The notes under the pieces were generated by a model. It did no database searches. It was not told where the DNA came from and worked only from the letters and a program-made list of their open reading frames with translations. Shown one piece after another: positions 16,768 to 28,100 of a stretch of 42,833 nucleotides of DNA. The DNA comes from an uncultured Prolixibacteraceae bacterium (GTDB taxonomy: Bacteria; Bacteroidota; Bacteroidia; Bacteroidales; Prolixibacteraceae): positions 1 through 42,833 of the forward strand of contig CAILJH010000053.1 of assembly GCA_903834475.1 (NCBI GenBank), read 5' to 3'. Position 1 is the first letter of the stretch, and each line of letters opens with the position of its first letter. Made by a program: the position numbers and the translations under genes.

Positions 16768-17637
16768 ATGATTAAATCTTCTGAACTGATAATAAATGCC
16801 GATGGCAGTATTTTCCATTTGCACCTCAAACCTGAACAATTAGCGGACGATGTAATTCTGGTCGGCGATCCGGGAAGAGTGGAACTTATCTGCAAACAAA
16901 TGACCGACATCGAATTTCTGATTCAAAACCGGGAATTTGTTTCGACAACCGGAAAATTCAATCATAAGCGCATAACCATTGTATCTACCGGAATTGGAAC
17001 TGACAACATCGATATTGTAGTGAATGAGCTCGATGCTTTGGCAAATATCGACTTCACAATCCGGGAAATAAATCCGGTTCTGCGAAAACTCAACCTCATT
17101 CGTATAGGCACTTCAGGAGGACTTCAGGATTATCTTCCTTTAAATTCGTATGTTATTTCACAAAAGGCCATTGGGTTCGATGGGTTGCTTAATTTTTATG
17201 CCAACCGTAACGCGATAGCCCATCTGCCTTTCGAAGAAGCTTTTAAACTGCACACCAGTTGGAGAGAGCAGTTAACTTCGCCTTATGTGGTTGAATGTTC
17301 CCACGAATTATTTTCGAAAATACACCGGAATGATACCTTTTCAGGAGTGACAATTTCTGCTCCAGGGTTTTACGGTCCACAAGGAAGAGTACTCCGTTTA
17401 CCTTTGGCCGATTCGCAATTGAATGAAAAAATTGAGTCTTTCGTATTTGAAGGACAAAAAATTACCAACTTTGAGATGGAGTGTTCGGCCATTTATGGAT
17501 TATCCAGATTACTTGGCCATGAAGCGCTTACCATTTGTCTGATCATTGCCAACAGGGTAAAGAAAGATGCCAATTCAGACTACCATGAGTCTATGGAGTC
17601 ATTGGTCAGCCTTGTTCTCAACCGCTTAACCAGTTAA
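16768..17637 (+). CDS. Nucleoside phosphorylase (PNP/UDP family, uridine phosphorylase-like)
   Basis: A 289-residue phosphorylase of the PNP_UDP_1 family, which splits a nucleoside with phosphate to base and ribose-1-phosphate in salvage. It has GDPGRV (phosphate loop) at residues 33-38, TGIGTDNIDIVVNEL at about 72-86, RIGTSGGL (phosphate and ribose contacts) and NFEMECSAIYGLS, the Glu-Met-Glu motif that binds ribose hydroxyls. The latter is closer to uridine phosphorylase than to trimeric PNP. The length is somewhat above E. coli Udp (253 residues), with an insertion around residues 130-190. The SirB1-like gene starts 12 nt downstream, so the two are probably co-transcribed. Confidence 0.92.
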   Translation: MIKSSELIINADGSIFHLHLKPEQLADDVILVGDPGRVELICKQMTDIEFLIQNREFVSTTGKFNHKRITIVSTGIGTDNIDIVVNELDALANIDFTIREINPVLRKLNLIRIGTSGGLQDYLPLNSYVISQKAIGFDGLLNFYANRNAIAHLPFEEAFKLHTSWREQLTSPYVVECSHELFSKIHRNDTFSGVTISAPGFYGPQGRVLRLPLADSQLNEKIESFVFEGQKITNFEMECSAIYGLSRLLGHEALTICLIIANRVKKDANSDYHESMESLVSLVLNRLTS

Positions 17638-17649
17638 AGCAATTTAACT

Positions 17650-18516
17650 ATGAATGAACATGAATTGGATTCACTGATTGCCTTACTTGACGACCCGGAT
17701 GACTCGGTTTTCAATCTTGTTTTGCATGAAATCCTGAAAAAGGATATCTCTGTTGTCGAACATCTGGAGCATATCTGGGAAACCAGTCTGGATGGATTGG
17801 TTCAGCAGCGGCTGGAATTCATCATTCAGCAAATTCAATTTAACGACACCCGAGTCAAGATAAAGAATTGGGCCAACCAATTATCCATTGATTTATTTGA
17901 AGGACTTTTTCTGATTTCCAGGTACTATTATCCTGAATTAAAATTAAAGCCGATCAAGGTTCAGCTGGAAAAAATTAAGAAAGACATTTGGCTCGAATTC
18001 AGAAACTCACAAACAGCACTCGAAAAAATCACCATCATTAATCACATTTTCTTCCATCATTACAAGTTTGCTATCGACCGCGTCAACCCTGATTCTCCTC
18101 AAAATTGTTTCATCAATCGCATTTTAGACTTCCGAAAAGGGAATCCGATATCGATCTCCATTTTATACACCTTAATTGCCAGGTCTCTCGGCCTGCCTGT
18201 TCATTATATCGATATTGAAAACACCCCCTTGATTGGGTATTTTGACAAAGATATTGCCCAACTCGTTCATGGTGAAGAATTCGAAAACCCGGTTTTGTTT
18301 TACATCAATCCATCGAATAAAGGGGCCATTATCGGACCTAAAGAAATTGAATACATTCACAATTCTACTGAATCGCACGTCCGGTTAAAACTGACAGAAC
18401 CTTGCACCGACCGGATAATTATTAAACGACTGGTAGAAAAACTCATTACTTCTTATCAGGAACTTGGCATAATGGATAAGGTAGAATACCTCACTGACAT
18501 AGCTTCTATGTTATAA
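17650..18516 (+). CDS. SirB1/transglutaminase-like (Transglut_core2) protein
   Basis: A 288-residue soluble protein. Residues 1-100 look like helical repeats (LDDPDDSVF, then EFIIQQIQ). The centre holds the Transglut_core2 signature: NRILDFRKGNPISISILYTLIARSLG around residues 155-185, then VHYIDIENTPLIGYF. The Cys of true transglutaminases is not obvious in the usual position; the only nearby Cys is in the NCFINR segment just before the motif. The family is widespread but its function is unsettled. It is probably co-transcribed with the phosphorylase 12 nt upstream. Confidence 0.82.
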   Translation: MNEHELDSLIALLDDPDDSVFNLVLHEILKKDISVVEHLEHIWETSLDGLVQQRLEFIIQQIQFNDTRVKIKNWANQLSIDLFEGLFLISRYYYPELKLKPIKVQLEKIKKDIWLEFRNSQTALEKITIINHIFFHHYKFAIDRVNPDSPQNCFINRILDFRKGNPISISILYTLIARSLGLPVHYIDIENTPLIGYFDKDIAQLVHGEEFENPVLFYINPSNKGAIIGPKEIEYIHNSTESHVRLKLTEPCTDRIIIKRLVEKLITSYQELGIMDKVEYLTDIASML

Positions 18517-18616
18517 TTTTCAGCTTCATTCCATAATACATTCGTCTTTGACTTTTTAATGATTCTATGTGATCCTAACTGGTAGATCTGAATACTTCCG
18601 GTTATTCATATAAAAA

Positions 18617-18648
18617 CGAAAGGCTTTCCTGAATTGGAAAGCCTTTCG
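18617..18648. terminator. Strong hairpin terminator of the adhesin operon (also convergent)
   Basis: A perfect 13-bp stem (CGAAAGGCTTTCC/GGAAAGCCTTTCG) with a 6-nt loop. On the minus strand it is followed by TTTTTA, so it mainly ends the 24-kb adhesin operon. On the plus strand it also lies after the SirB1-like gene, with only a weak T-tract. Confidence 0.85.
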
Positions 18649-18672
18649 TCTTATGTTCTGATCAACTGATCA

Positions 18673-20889
18673 TTAGAAGTAGTAAACGTTCTTGGTTCCA
18701 CGTTTAACTTTGCGGATATTCGGATTCAGAATCTCTATCACTGTGCGGCGGTTTGCCTGATGATCCACTTCCGGACAATCAACGCCATCGGCACACTTGT
18801 TGATTAACTGAGACTCACCTAAACCTTTAGCCACCAAACGGGCAGCAGCAATTCCTTTGCTTTCAAGATATGCGACTACCGATTCAGACCGGTGCTGCGA
18901 TAAAGTCATATTCGATTCAGCAGTACCACGGCTATCGGTGTGAGAATCAATTTGTATCCTGACATCCGGATTGTCAATCAGAATACGTACCAATTTATCA
19001 AGCACGATGGCAGCATCCGCCCGGATATTAAATTTGTTCAAATCGTAATACAAGTCATCAAGAATGAACTGTTTTCCAGCAGTAATTTTTTCCAGCTCGA
19101 TAGTCATTGAATATTCTCCAGGCTCTTTGCCTTCACTTGAATACTCTACTGTGTTATCAAAGTATTCGGGTGAAGAAGCGAAAAATTTATAATTCGTCGA
19201 TTTTTCCATTTTCATCCGGATAACGCCATTGTTATCCTCCAATTCATTCGGATCGTATTTGCCTTCCGAGATATCAACAATTACACTCGGAACAATCAAG
19301 CCTGTTTCTTTATCCAACACTTCGATGGTCAGATATGGATTGTTTCTTCGCAGGAAGACATCCTCCTTCTGACGGAAATCAAATAAGGTTTTCTGTATTT
19401 TGATATCTTTTTTCTCGGGAAGAAAGGTTTTATTCTCAGCAAGAAGCTGATATTTCAACCCCGGTTTGACTGAAAAATCAACCGATCCAACAGCGTCAGC
19501 CACCTTCGAATCAATTACTTTCCCATCATCAGCCATTAACGAAACTTTTGTTCCGGGCATGATTTCCTTGCTGTGCCCATCAAAACTGAGCACATTTAAT
19601 TCAATTTCGTTCACCTTGAAACGGTAGTTATCATCGTCGCCTTTTCCTCCCGGCCGGTTTGAAGTAAAGAATCCTGAAAGGGAATCGGTATTAATTACAA
19701 AACCAAAATCATCGTGTTGCGAATTTAGAGGTGCACCTAAATTGACAACGAGATAGTTGCCGCTCTCTTCCTTTTTGGCAGCGAAAACATCCAATCCTCC
19801 AATACCTGGCTGACCATTTGAAGCAAAATACAGAAACCCGTTTTTATCGACGTACGGGAACATTTCTTTTCCCCGCGTATTGACACTTTCGCCCAGATTA
19901 ATTGGTTTGCCCCATGTTCCGTTGTTCCATTCCGATTTATAGATATCAGTTTCACCAAATCCGCCTGGCATGTCGGAAACAAAATAAAGTGTTTTATTGT
20001 CAGGAGAAAGAGCCGGATGGCCAACCGAATAAAGATCACTGTTAAATGGAAGTTCGCGAATATTTTTCCACTCTTTGCCAACAAAATCAGCAATAAATAT
20101 TTTCAGGTTATTTACTCCCTCCGGTGTCCTGCCCACCTTTCCTTTCAAAAAGTTGTTCCGGGTAAAGTAAATTGTTTCAAAATCAGTGGTGAAACAAACA
20201 GGGCCTTCATGAAACCTTGAATTCAGTGCTGATGAAAATTTATCATCGCTTTTAAATACCTGATTCGATCCGGGCTTTGTTACATACAAATCAAGAAAGG
20301 GCTGATTGTTCCATTCAAAGCTATTACGGACCATCGAGAAGCTGTCTTTAGCTGATGAGTACACCACGCGATCTTTATAAAAAGTCGGGCACATGTCGAC
20401 ATACTTCGAGTTACCTTCAAGGTTGGTAACCGTTATGTTCTGAATATTCTTTTTTAAGTTTATCAGCTGATTGATATTGTCGAGTTGTTTTGTGGCCCGC
20501 TGATCTCCAGGCAAAACTACAATGTACTTTTCGAGCCATGTTTTGGAATCTTCAATACGACCGTCGATCCGGAGCAATTGGGCATAGTCATAATAATCCT
20601 GAGGTTTCTGGTCATCTACCTGGACTAAAAGGGCATAATAAGTCAAGGCCTTCTTATAATTCACCATTTTATAATAGCTGTAGGCTAATTGCTGAATGTA
20701 TTTTGCATTTGCAGGGTCATCCTTGTGCAATATCTCATAGATTTCAGCTGCTTTGCTATATGCAAAGTTTTCATAAAGAGCATCAGCCTTCTTTTCTGAG
20801 GATGACTGTGCATAAGAATGTGCCGGCAACAAAAAAGCAGCGAGCAGAAACATTACTGGCAGAAATATCTTTATTCGTATAGATTTCAT
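18673..20889 (-). CDS. PorE-like OmpA-family protein (TPR, PD40 propeller, OmpA C-domain)
   Basis: A 738-residue exported protein with a signal peptide ending near SYAQ. TPR-like helices occupy about residues 33-150. A PD40/WD40-like beta-propeller occupies about 165-425; its blades include HPALSPDNKTLYFVSD, FPYVDKNGFLYFAS and FTSNRPGGKGDDD. A beta-rich region at about 430-620 could be a carboxypeptidase-regulatory-like domain. The OmpA peptidoglycan-binding domain covers about 625-730 (IDSHTDSRG, LSQHRSESV, HQANRRTVIEI). This order matches PorE, the T9SS protein that anchors the outer-membrane complex to peptidoglycan. It lies 14 nt after the PorP/SprF-like gene in the adhesin operon, so it is likely a locus-specific PorE paralogue. 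It could instead be one of the many OmpA/PD40 proteins of unknown role. Confidence 0.9.
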   Translation of the reverse strand: MKSIRIKIFLPVMFLLAAFLLPAHSYAQSSSEKKADALYENFAYSKAAEIYEILHKDDPANAKYIQQLAYSYYKMVNYKKALTYYALLVQVDDQKPQDYYDYAQLLRIDGRIEDSKTWLEKYIVVLPGDQRATKQLDNINQLINLKKNIQNITVTNLEGNSKYVDMCPTFYKDRVVYSSAKDSFSMVRNSFEWNNQPFLDLYVTKPGSNQVFKSDDKFSSALNSRFHEGPVCFTTDFETIYFTRNNFLKGKVGRTPEGVNNLKIFIADFVGKEWKNIRELPFNSDLYSVGHPALSPDNKTLYFVSDMPGGFGETDIYKSEWNNGTWGKPINLGESVNTRGKEMFPYVDKNGFLYFASNGQPGIGGLDVFAAKKEESGNYLVVNLGAPLNSQHDDFGFVINTDSLSGFFTSNRPGGKGDDDNYRFKVNEIELNVLSFDGHSKEIMPGTKVSLMADDGKVIDSKVADAVGSVDFSVKPGLKYQLLAENKTFLPEKKDIKIQKTLFDFRQKEDVFLRRNNPYLTIEVLDKETGLIVPSVIVDISEGKYDPNELEDNNGVIRMKMEKSTNYKFFASSPEYFDNTVEYSSEGKEPGEYSMTIELEKITAGKQFILDDLYYDLNKFNIRADAAIVLDKLVRILIDNPDVRIQIDSHTDSRGTAESNMTLSQHRSESVVAYLESKGIAAARLVAKGLGESQLINKCADGVDCPEVDHQANRRTVIEILNPNIRKVKRGTKNVYYF

Positions 20890-20903
20890 AAGAATTTGTA
20901 TTA

Positions 20904-21851
20904 CTAAAAGTATCGTGGTGATAAAGTCTTTCTATTTCTGAAGGCAACATCATAGCTTATAAAAACTTCATGTGTGCCCTGATTGTATGGACTCAACAGC
21001 GAATTCGTCAAATCGTAGGAATACCCCAGACTCAACTGGTCTGTAATATCAAACTTGACCATACCACCAAAAGAGTCGCCAAGGCGGTACATTGCACCTA
21101 CCCAAAGTCTTTCCTGAAGTAACAAAGCGGCTGAGAACTCAGCAGAAACAGGCGATCCGGTTACCATTCGAATGGTTGTTGACGGCTTAAATTTAACGCC
21201 TTCGCCAAGGTCGACGACAAATCCTCCGGTCAAAAAGATGTGACGATTTTCTTTATTGGCAGCTTTCAGGGTATTTCCATTATCGGATAAACTGTTCTGC
21301 AGCAACTTCGGAATTGAAAAACCAAGATAATACCGGTTGGAATACAGATAGGTACCTACTCCAATATTCGGAAGATACATGGTTCGTTTACCATTCAGCA
21401 ATATCAGTTCATCGTTTTGGCCTCCGCGAAGATTAAAAAGATTTACATCAAAAATATTTACACCGCCTTTTAGTCCGAATGAAAGTTTTGAACGATCAGA
21501 TACCTTTAAATGGTAGGAATAATCGGCATAAATACCGGTCTGTTTTGTTGGTCCGATTTGATCATAGATCAAACTTAATCCAATACCCACATTGTAGCCC
21601 GTAAACGGACTGTTCACCGAGATTGTCAGTGTTTTGGGAGCACCATCGAGACCAACCCATTGCTGCCTGTTCATAGCTACAAAATTCAGAGTTCCCCTGC
21701 TACCAGCATAGGCCGGGTTGATTGATACCGGATTATGCATGTATTGGGTAAACATGGGATCCTGCTGTGCGGTAGCATTCCAGATATTGAATAAAAGCAT
21801 CAGCAATATGATAATGCCCTTCTTCAGATCAATTTTTCTATAAATCATCAT
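20904..21851 (-). CDS. PorP/SprF-family type IX secretion membrane protein
   Basis: A 315-residue outer-membrane beta-barrel protein of the PorP/SprF family. The signal peptide ends around ATAQQ. The hallmark QDPMFTQYMHNPVSINPAYAG follows at the mature N-terminus, and the C-terminus shows alternating beta strands (SLGYSYDLTNSLL, FISYDVAFRNRK). In Flavobacterium johnsoniae, SprF is needed for surface display of the large adhesin SprB, encoded just upstream, and family members pair with T9SS substrates carrying type B sorting domains. Here it follows the giant adhesin by 26 nt, in the same order. ATG at 21851 is preferred over TTG at 21875, which gives an unlikely N-terminus. Confidence 0.93.
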   Translation of the reverse strand: MMIYRKIDLKKGIIILLMLLFNIWNATAQQDPMFTQYMHNPVSINPAYAGSRGTLNFVAMNRQQWVGLDGAPKTLTISVNSPFTGYNVGIGLSLIYDQIGPTKQTGIYADYSYHLKVSDRSKLSFGLKGGVNIFDVNLFNLRGGQNDELILLNGKRTMYLPNIGVGTYLYSNRYYLGFSIPKLLQNSLSDNGNTLKAANKENRHIFLTGGFVVDLGEGVKFKPSTTIRMVTGSPVSAEFSAALLLQERLWVGAMYRLGDSFGGMVKFDITDQLSLGYSYDLTNSLLSPYNQGTHEVFISYDVAFRNRKTLSPRYF

Positions 21852-21877
21852 GATTCGAACTGTTTTTAAAGTCAATA

Positions 21878-22150
21878 CTACCTTTCCAGATATATATATC
21901 CTGCTTTATGCTTTTGAAGTTGAATACCGTAATCAAGAACATAAAAATATGTTCCAACCGACAAGGCTGAGCTTCCTACAGTATTCTTATTGGAATTGCC
22001 TTCCCAGTCGTTTAGATATCCGGATTTTTGATAAACCACATTTCCCCAGCGGTTAAATATAGTCAGCTTGCTTGTCGGATAAAATTCAATCCCTTCAATA
22101 TGGAATGTATCATTCTGTCCATCGCCGTTCGGTGTGAAAATTTGATTTAC
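21878..22150 (-). other. T9SS type B C-terminal sorting domain of the giant adhesin
   Basis: The last 90 or so residues carry FTPNGDGQND, KLTIFNRWGNVVYQK, a WEGN variant of the usual WDG, GTYFYVLDY and the final KAGYIYLER. This is the gliding motility-associated C-terminal (CHU_C-like) domain that directs export through the type IX system. Confidence 0.92.
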
Positions 22151-25100
22151 CACAATCACATCATTGATTGTAATTGTCACCTTAGCCTGATCGCAATCAC
22201 CATTGGCATCACATAACTCGTAGGTGAAGCCGTCGGTACCGGTAAAGCTTAGATTTGGAGTATAGGTATATGTTCCGTTGGTATTGAAAACCAGTGTTCC
22301 GTTAGCCGGCGGAGTTACAATACTCCAGATGTTACCTCCATCACCACTTAAAATATCATTTTCAGCCACCGTTGATTCCAGTACAGCATCAATATGGAAA
22401 CTAACCGTGTCATCATTAGCCACAGGAAGATCGTTTATTGATCTCACCGTAATGGAGACTGTTGCATCAGAGCAATCGCCATCGATGTCGCAGAGTTTAT
22501 AAATAAATTTTTCAATACCATTATAGTTCAATTCCGGAGAATAGGTATAAGTACCGTCAGGATTGAATAACAATTCGCCATGCCCGGGCTGACTAACAAT
22601 TGTCCAGACGTTGCCACCATCACTGCTTGGTGTATCGTTGGTTGATACATTGCCGCTTACAGCAACTTCCTCATCGGTTGAATTAACATCATCAATTGCA
22701 AAAGGAACGTCATTTCCCGGAGCGAGAATCAGGTAAACAGTAGCCTGATCGCAGGCTGTTGGCATTCCATTATCGCAAACTTCATAGACAAACCGATCGA
22801 GTCCGTTATAATTTGCATCTGGTGTATAAATGAAAGTACCATTGCTGTTCAGTTTCAATCCTCCATGTATCGGTTGTATCACCGGAGAAGTATTTACTGA
22901 CTGGGTATTTCCTTCAGGATCGTTGTCGTTGGTCATAACATTCCCGGTAAGAACAACATCTTCACGTCCAAAGAAAATATCATCGGTTGCAAAAGTTGAA
23001 TTGCCAGTTGGGTTAGGTAATATATCGATCGTCACCTTAGCCACATCGCATAAAGCGGGAGTCCCTAAGTCGCAGACAGTATATTGAAAACTTACCTGAC
23101 CGATAAAATCTGCCAAAGGAATAAACGTGAAAGTACCGTTCGGATTGAGTGTCAGACTGCCGTTGACGGGAGCTGAACCCAGCAAAATCACACTGTTCGG
23201 ATTCAGATTGCCATCCGGATCAAAGTCATTGCTGATTACGTTTCCTTTCACCGGATATCCGACAGAACCCTGATAAACATCGTTATTGGCTATCGGTGCG
23301 CTGTTCGGTGCAATGGTAATATCAATTACCTTAATGCTTACTGTCGCCTGATCACAAAGCGATGGTATTCCATTATCACACACCTCATATACAAAACTGT
23401 CATTTCCAATGAATCCTGAATTCGGAGTATAAGTATATATGCCATCCGGATTAATAATCACAACACCATGTGCTGGCAGATTAACCAGATTTGTTTTGAT
23501 TGATAACGGGTCTCCTTCCGGATCACTGTCATTGGTCAGTAAATTTCCGCTAACCGGTTTATCCTTAAATGTGATAGCAATATCGTCCTTGGCTATCGGT
23601 GCATCATTAAACGGTTTAATAATCAAATATACCGTGGCCTGGTCACATGCTGTTGGAGTACCATTATCACAGACTTCGTAGGCAAAGTGATCAGTACCGT
23701 TATAATTCGGAACAGGAACATATTTAAACGTGCCGTTGGAATTCAAGATTAAGGTTCCATGGCTTGGAGAAACAATTGGTGAAGTATTTACCTTTTGAAC
23801 ATCTCCCTGTGGATCGTAGTCATTGGAAAGCACATTACCGGATATCGGGTTGTCTTCATTTCCTACGAAACTGTCATCGGTCGCAAAGGTTGAATTACCA
23901 TTCGGATTGGCTTGCATTTCTATTGTCACTGTTGCTATATCGCAAAGAGCCGGAGTCCCAAGGTCACAAACCTGATATTGGAAACTTACCTGCCCGAGGA
24001 ATCCTGCAAGCGGAATATACGTGAAAGTACCATTGACATTCAAAGTCAGTGTGCCGGTGGCTGGTGCTGAACCGATCAGAGTCACACTGTTTGGATTCAG
24101 GTTACCGTCCGGATCAAAGTCATTACTGATCACATTTCCTTTTACCGGCAACCCGATTGAACCCTGATAGGCATCGTTCATCGCTACCGGCGGATTATTG
24201 ACTCCACTCAAATCGATAACTTTGATAGTAACTTTAGCCTGATCACATAATGATGGAGTGCCATTATCGCATACTTCATAGACAAAACTGTCGGTTCCGG
24301 AGAAACCGGATTTTGGTGTATAGGTGTATGTTCCATCAGGATTGATCACTACCGTTCCGTTCAACGGATTTACTGCCGGAGCAATTTTGAGGATCAACAG
24401 ATTGCCATCCGGGTCACTATCATTGGTAAGTACGTTACCAATGACCGATTCGCCCTTGAAGGTAGTATTAATGTCGTCCATTGCAACCGGTGGATTATTT
24501 TGCGGAGCAATGATCAGATAAACCGAAGCCTGATCGCAGGCTTTTGGTGTACCACTGTCGCAAACCTCGTAGACAAAATGATCCTGTCCCCAATAATTTG
24601 GCGCCGGTGTATAAGTGAAGGTTCCGTTTGCATTCAGCACTAAGGTACCATGTGCAGGCAAAGCTACAGCAGATGTATTAACAGTTTGAATATCTCCCTG
24701 AGGATCATTATCGTTTGTCAGCACATTACCTGTAATCGGATTGTCTTCTTTCCCGAAGAAAAGGTCGTCGGTAGCAAAGGTTGAATTGCCATTCGGATTG
24801 GCCAGTATTTCGATGGTCACAGTTGCCATATCACAAAGGGCTGGCGTTCCCAAATCGCATATCTGGTAAACAAAACGAACCTGACCCAGGAAACCGGCAG
24901 CCGGGACATACACAAATGTTCCGTTTGAATTTAAGGTGAGGCTGCCACTTGCCGGAGCTGAGCCGATAAGTTTTACACTATTGGGGTTCAGGTTACCATC
25001 CGGGTCAAAGTCGTTGCTGATCACATTGCCCTTCACTACCAATCCAATTGAACCCTGATAGGAATCGTTAATGGCTACCGGTGCATTATTTGCTCCTGAT

Positions 25101-28100
25101 ATATCAATTACCTTAATGGTTACTTTGGCCTGGTCACAGAGTACAGGGCTGCCGTTATCACAAACTTCGTAAACAAAAACATCAATTCCTGAAAAACCTG
25201 AATTTGGAGTATAGGTATAAGTTCCATCCGGATTAATCACTACAGTTCCATAAGTCGGAGGAATAGCCGGTTTGGTGCTGATCGTCAGTACATCGCCTTC
25301 AGGATCACTGTCGTTGGTCAGCACATTGCCACTTACTTTTATATTTTTAAAGGTAGTATTGATGTCATCTTCGGCCACCGGAGGATCATTTTGCGGAGCA
25401 ATAATCAGGTAAACATTCGCCAGATCACATGCTTGCGGAGTTCCATTATCGCAAACCTGGTAGACAAACTGATCGGTTCCAAAGTAATTTGGCGCAGGAG
25501 TATAAATAAACGTACCGTCTGAATTCAGAATAACTGTCCCATGCTTTGGAGAAACGACCGGGTTAGTATTCACCGTTTGGATGTTTCCCTGAGGATCATT
25601 GTCATTAGCTAAAACATTCCCTGTTATCGGTTTGTCTTCCTTTCCAAAGTAGCTGTCATCCGTAGCAAAAGTTGAATTTTTTTCAGGATTAGCCAGTATG
25701 TCAATTGTTACGGTGGCGATATCGCAAAGCGGAGGTGATCCCAAATCACATATGCGATATTCAAAACTTACCCGACCGATGAATCCGGCATTCGGAATAT
25801 ATGTAAAAATCCCGTTTGCATTCATAGTGAATGATCCATTGTTCGGATCCAATCCGATGACAGTTACACTATTCATGTTCAGGTTACCGTCCGGATCAAA
25901 ATCATTACTGATAACGTTTCCTTTTACCGGTAATCCGACAGAACCCTGATAGGCATCATTAACGGCTACCGGATTATTGTTTGCACTGGTATAATCAATT
26001 ACCTTGATGGTCACTTTGGCCTGAGCACATAAGGAAGGAATACCGTTATCGCATATTTCGTATACGAAGCTGTCGGTTCCGGAGAAACCTGAATTTGGAA
26101 TATAGGTATAGATTCCGTCCAAACTAATTATCACAGATCCGTGTGCAGGTGAACTGACCGGACTTGTTTTAATGGTGATAAGGTTACCGTCCGGATCACT
26201 GTCGTTGGTAAGGACATTGCCGCTTACCTTCAAATCCTTAAATGTGGTGTTAATGTCGTCCATTGCGACCGGTGGATCATTAACAGGTGTTACGGTTATT
26301 TGAACTGTCGCGCCTGCACAATCATTGTCGATATCACACAAAAGGTAAATGAATGTATCAGTTCCTGTAAAATTTGCATCAGGGGTATAATTGTATTTTC
26401 CATCTGCGCTCATGGTAACTTTGCCGTGTGAGGCTCCACCAAAAGTGCCAAAGAGGCTCCATTTATTTCCGCCATCTCCGCTTGGTATATCATTGGCAGC
26501 AACCGTTGCACCAATGATTGGAGTGTCTTCTAAAGTCGAATTGACATCATCCTCAGCTAACGGAATATTATTTACTGAACTTAAAAAGATCGTTACCCTG
26601 GCCTGATCACAGTCACCATCAGAATCGCAAAGCTGATAGATAAAATAATCAGTACCGTTGAAATTGGCTTTCGGAATATAATTATAAGTACCATCTGGGT
26701 TCATCGTAACCGTACCATTTGCAGCACCGCCATTCACTCCAACTAAACTCCAGGCATTGCCGCCATCACCGCTGGGGATATCATTGCCCGTAACAGATGC
26801 TCCAATAATCGGAACATCTTCCAAAGTTGTAATGACATCATTGACCGCTACCGGCAAGTCATTGACCGCTGTAATGGTAATGCTCACGATCGCCTGATGG
26901 CAATCTCCGTCAATATCGCAAAGCTGATAAGTAAAACTGTCATTTCCATGATAATTAGCATTCGGAATATAATTATATATGCCATTGGAGTTCATCGTTA
27001 CACTGCCATGAATTGCTCCGCCATTTGTACCAACCAGGCTCCATACATTGCCGCCATCACCACTCGGTACATCATTGGCCGCAACATCTGCGCCGATAAG
27101 CGGAGTATCTTCAAGAGTTGTATTCAGATCATCGTTGGCAAATGGCAGATCATTAACCGGAATAACATATATCGTTACAGTTGCCACAGAACAATCAGGA
27201 GTTGGATCACAGATTGAATAGGTAAAACTGTCGTATCCATTATAATCAGCATTTGGTGAATAAACAACCTTGTCATCTGCAGGATTATTTGGAGTACCAC
27301 CATCATTGACATAAACAGTTCCGTGTAAGCCGTTATTCGCAGTTATTCGTCCTGTCGAAGGCCCGTCATCTCCAAAAATATCATTGACAAGTACTTCGAT
27401 GGTAATCGGCGTATCTTCCAGTGTCGTTGCAGAATCATCGGCAGCAACGGGATAATTTTCATCATCTATAATCGTACCGGTGGCCGTATCGCTTGTATTG
27501 CCAGCAGTTCCTGAATCAACTGATTTAACGGCGATGGTAAAGGTTTCGTCCTTTTCATCAATTAAATCCTGAATCGTTGGAACAACAACATTGATGCCGA
27601 CAGAACCAGCTGGTATGGTTACAGTAACATTTGCAGTATTATAATCGGTGTTACTTGCAGTACCGTTGGTCAACCCAAATGTCAGGGAAATGTCGCTGGA
27701 ACTTGGATTACTCAAAGTTACCGGGAAGATTACATCACTACCTTCAGTGGCACTGGCATCTGCAATTGTAACTGATGGAGCAGCATCATCATCCAGAATT
27801 GTACAAATACCTTGTGAAACAGAGATAGTACCATGATCAGGATTTGAAAGGTTCACATAGAAATTCTCGGTCGGTTCATAAATAGTATTGTTCGTGATTG
27901 GAACCGAAACAGTTACTGAGCTTGAACCTCCCGGTATGGTGTACACCACATTATTTATGGAAGTATAATCAGAAGTAGAAAGTGCAGTATTGTCGGTAGT
28001 GTTTACAGTGAACGAAACATCGCATGTTCTCGGATTGCTTAGGCTGACCGTGAAAACAGCATTGCCGTCATTTTCGTGTACCGATATGTTACCGATTGAA

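Noticed and set aside
21852-21875. TTG start for the PorP/SprF-like gene
   Set aside because: Eight extra charged residues before the signal peptide are unlikely when ATG-ATG is available at 21851 and 21848.
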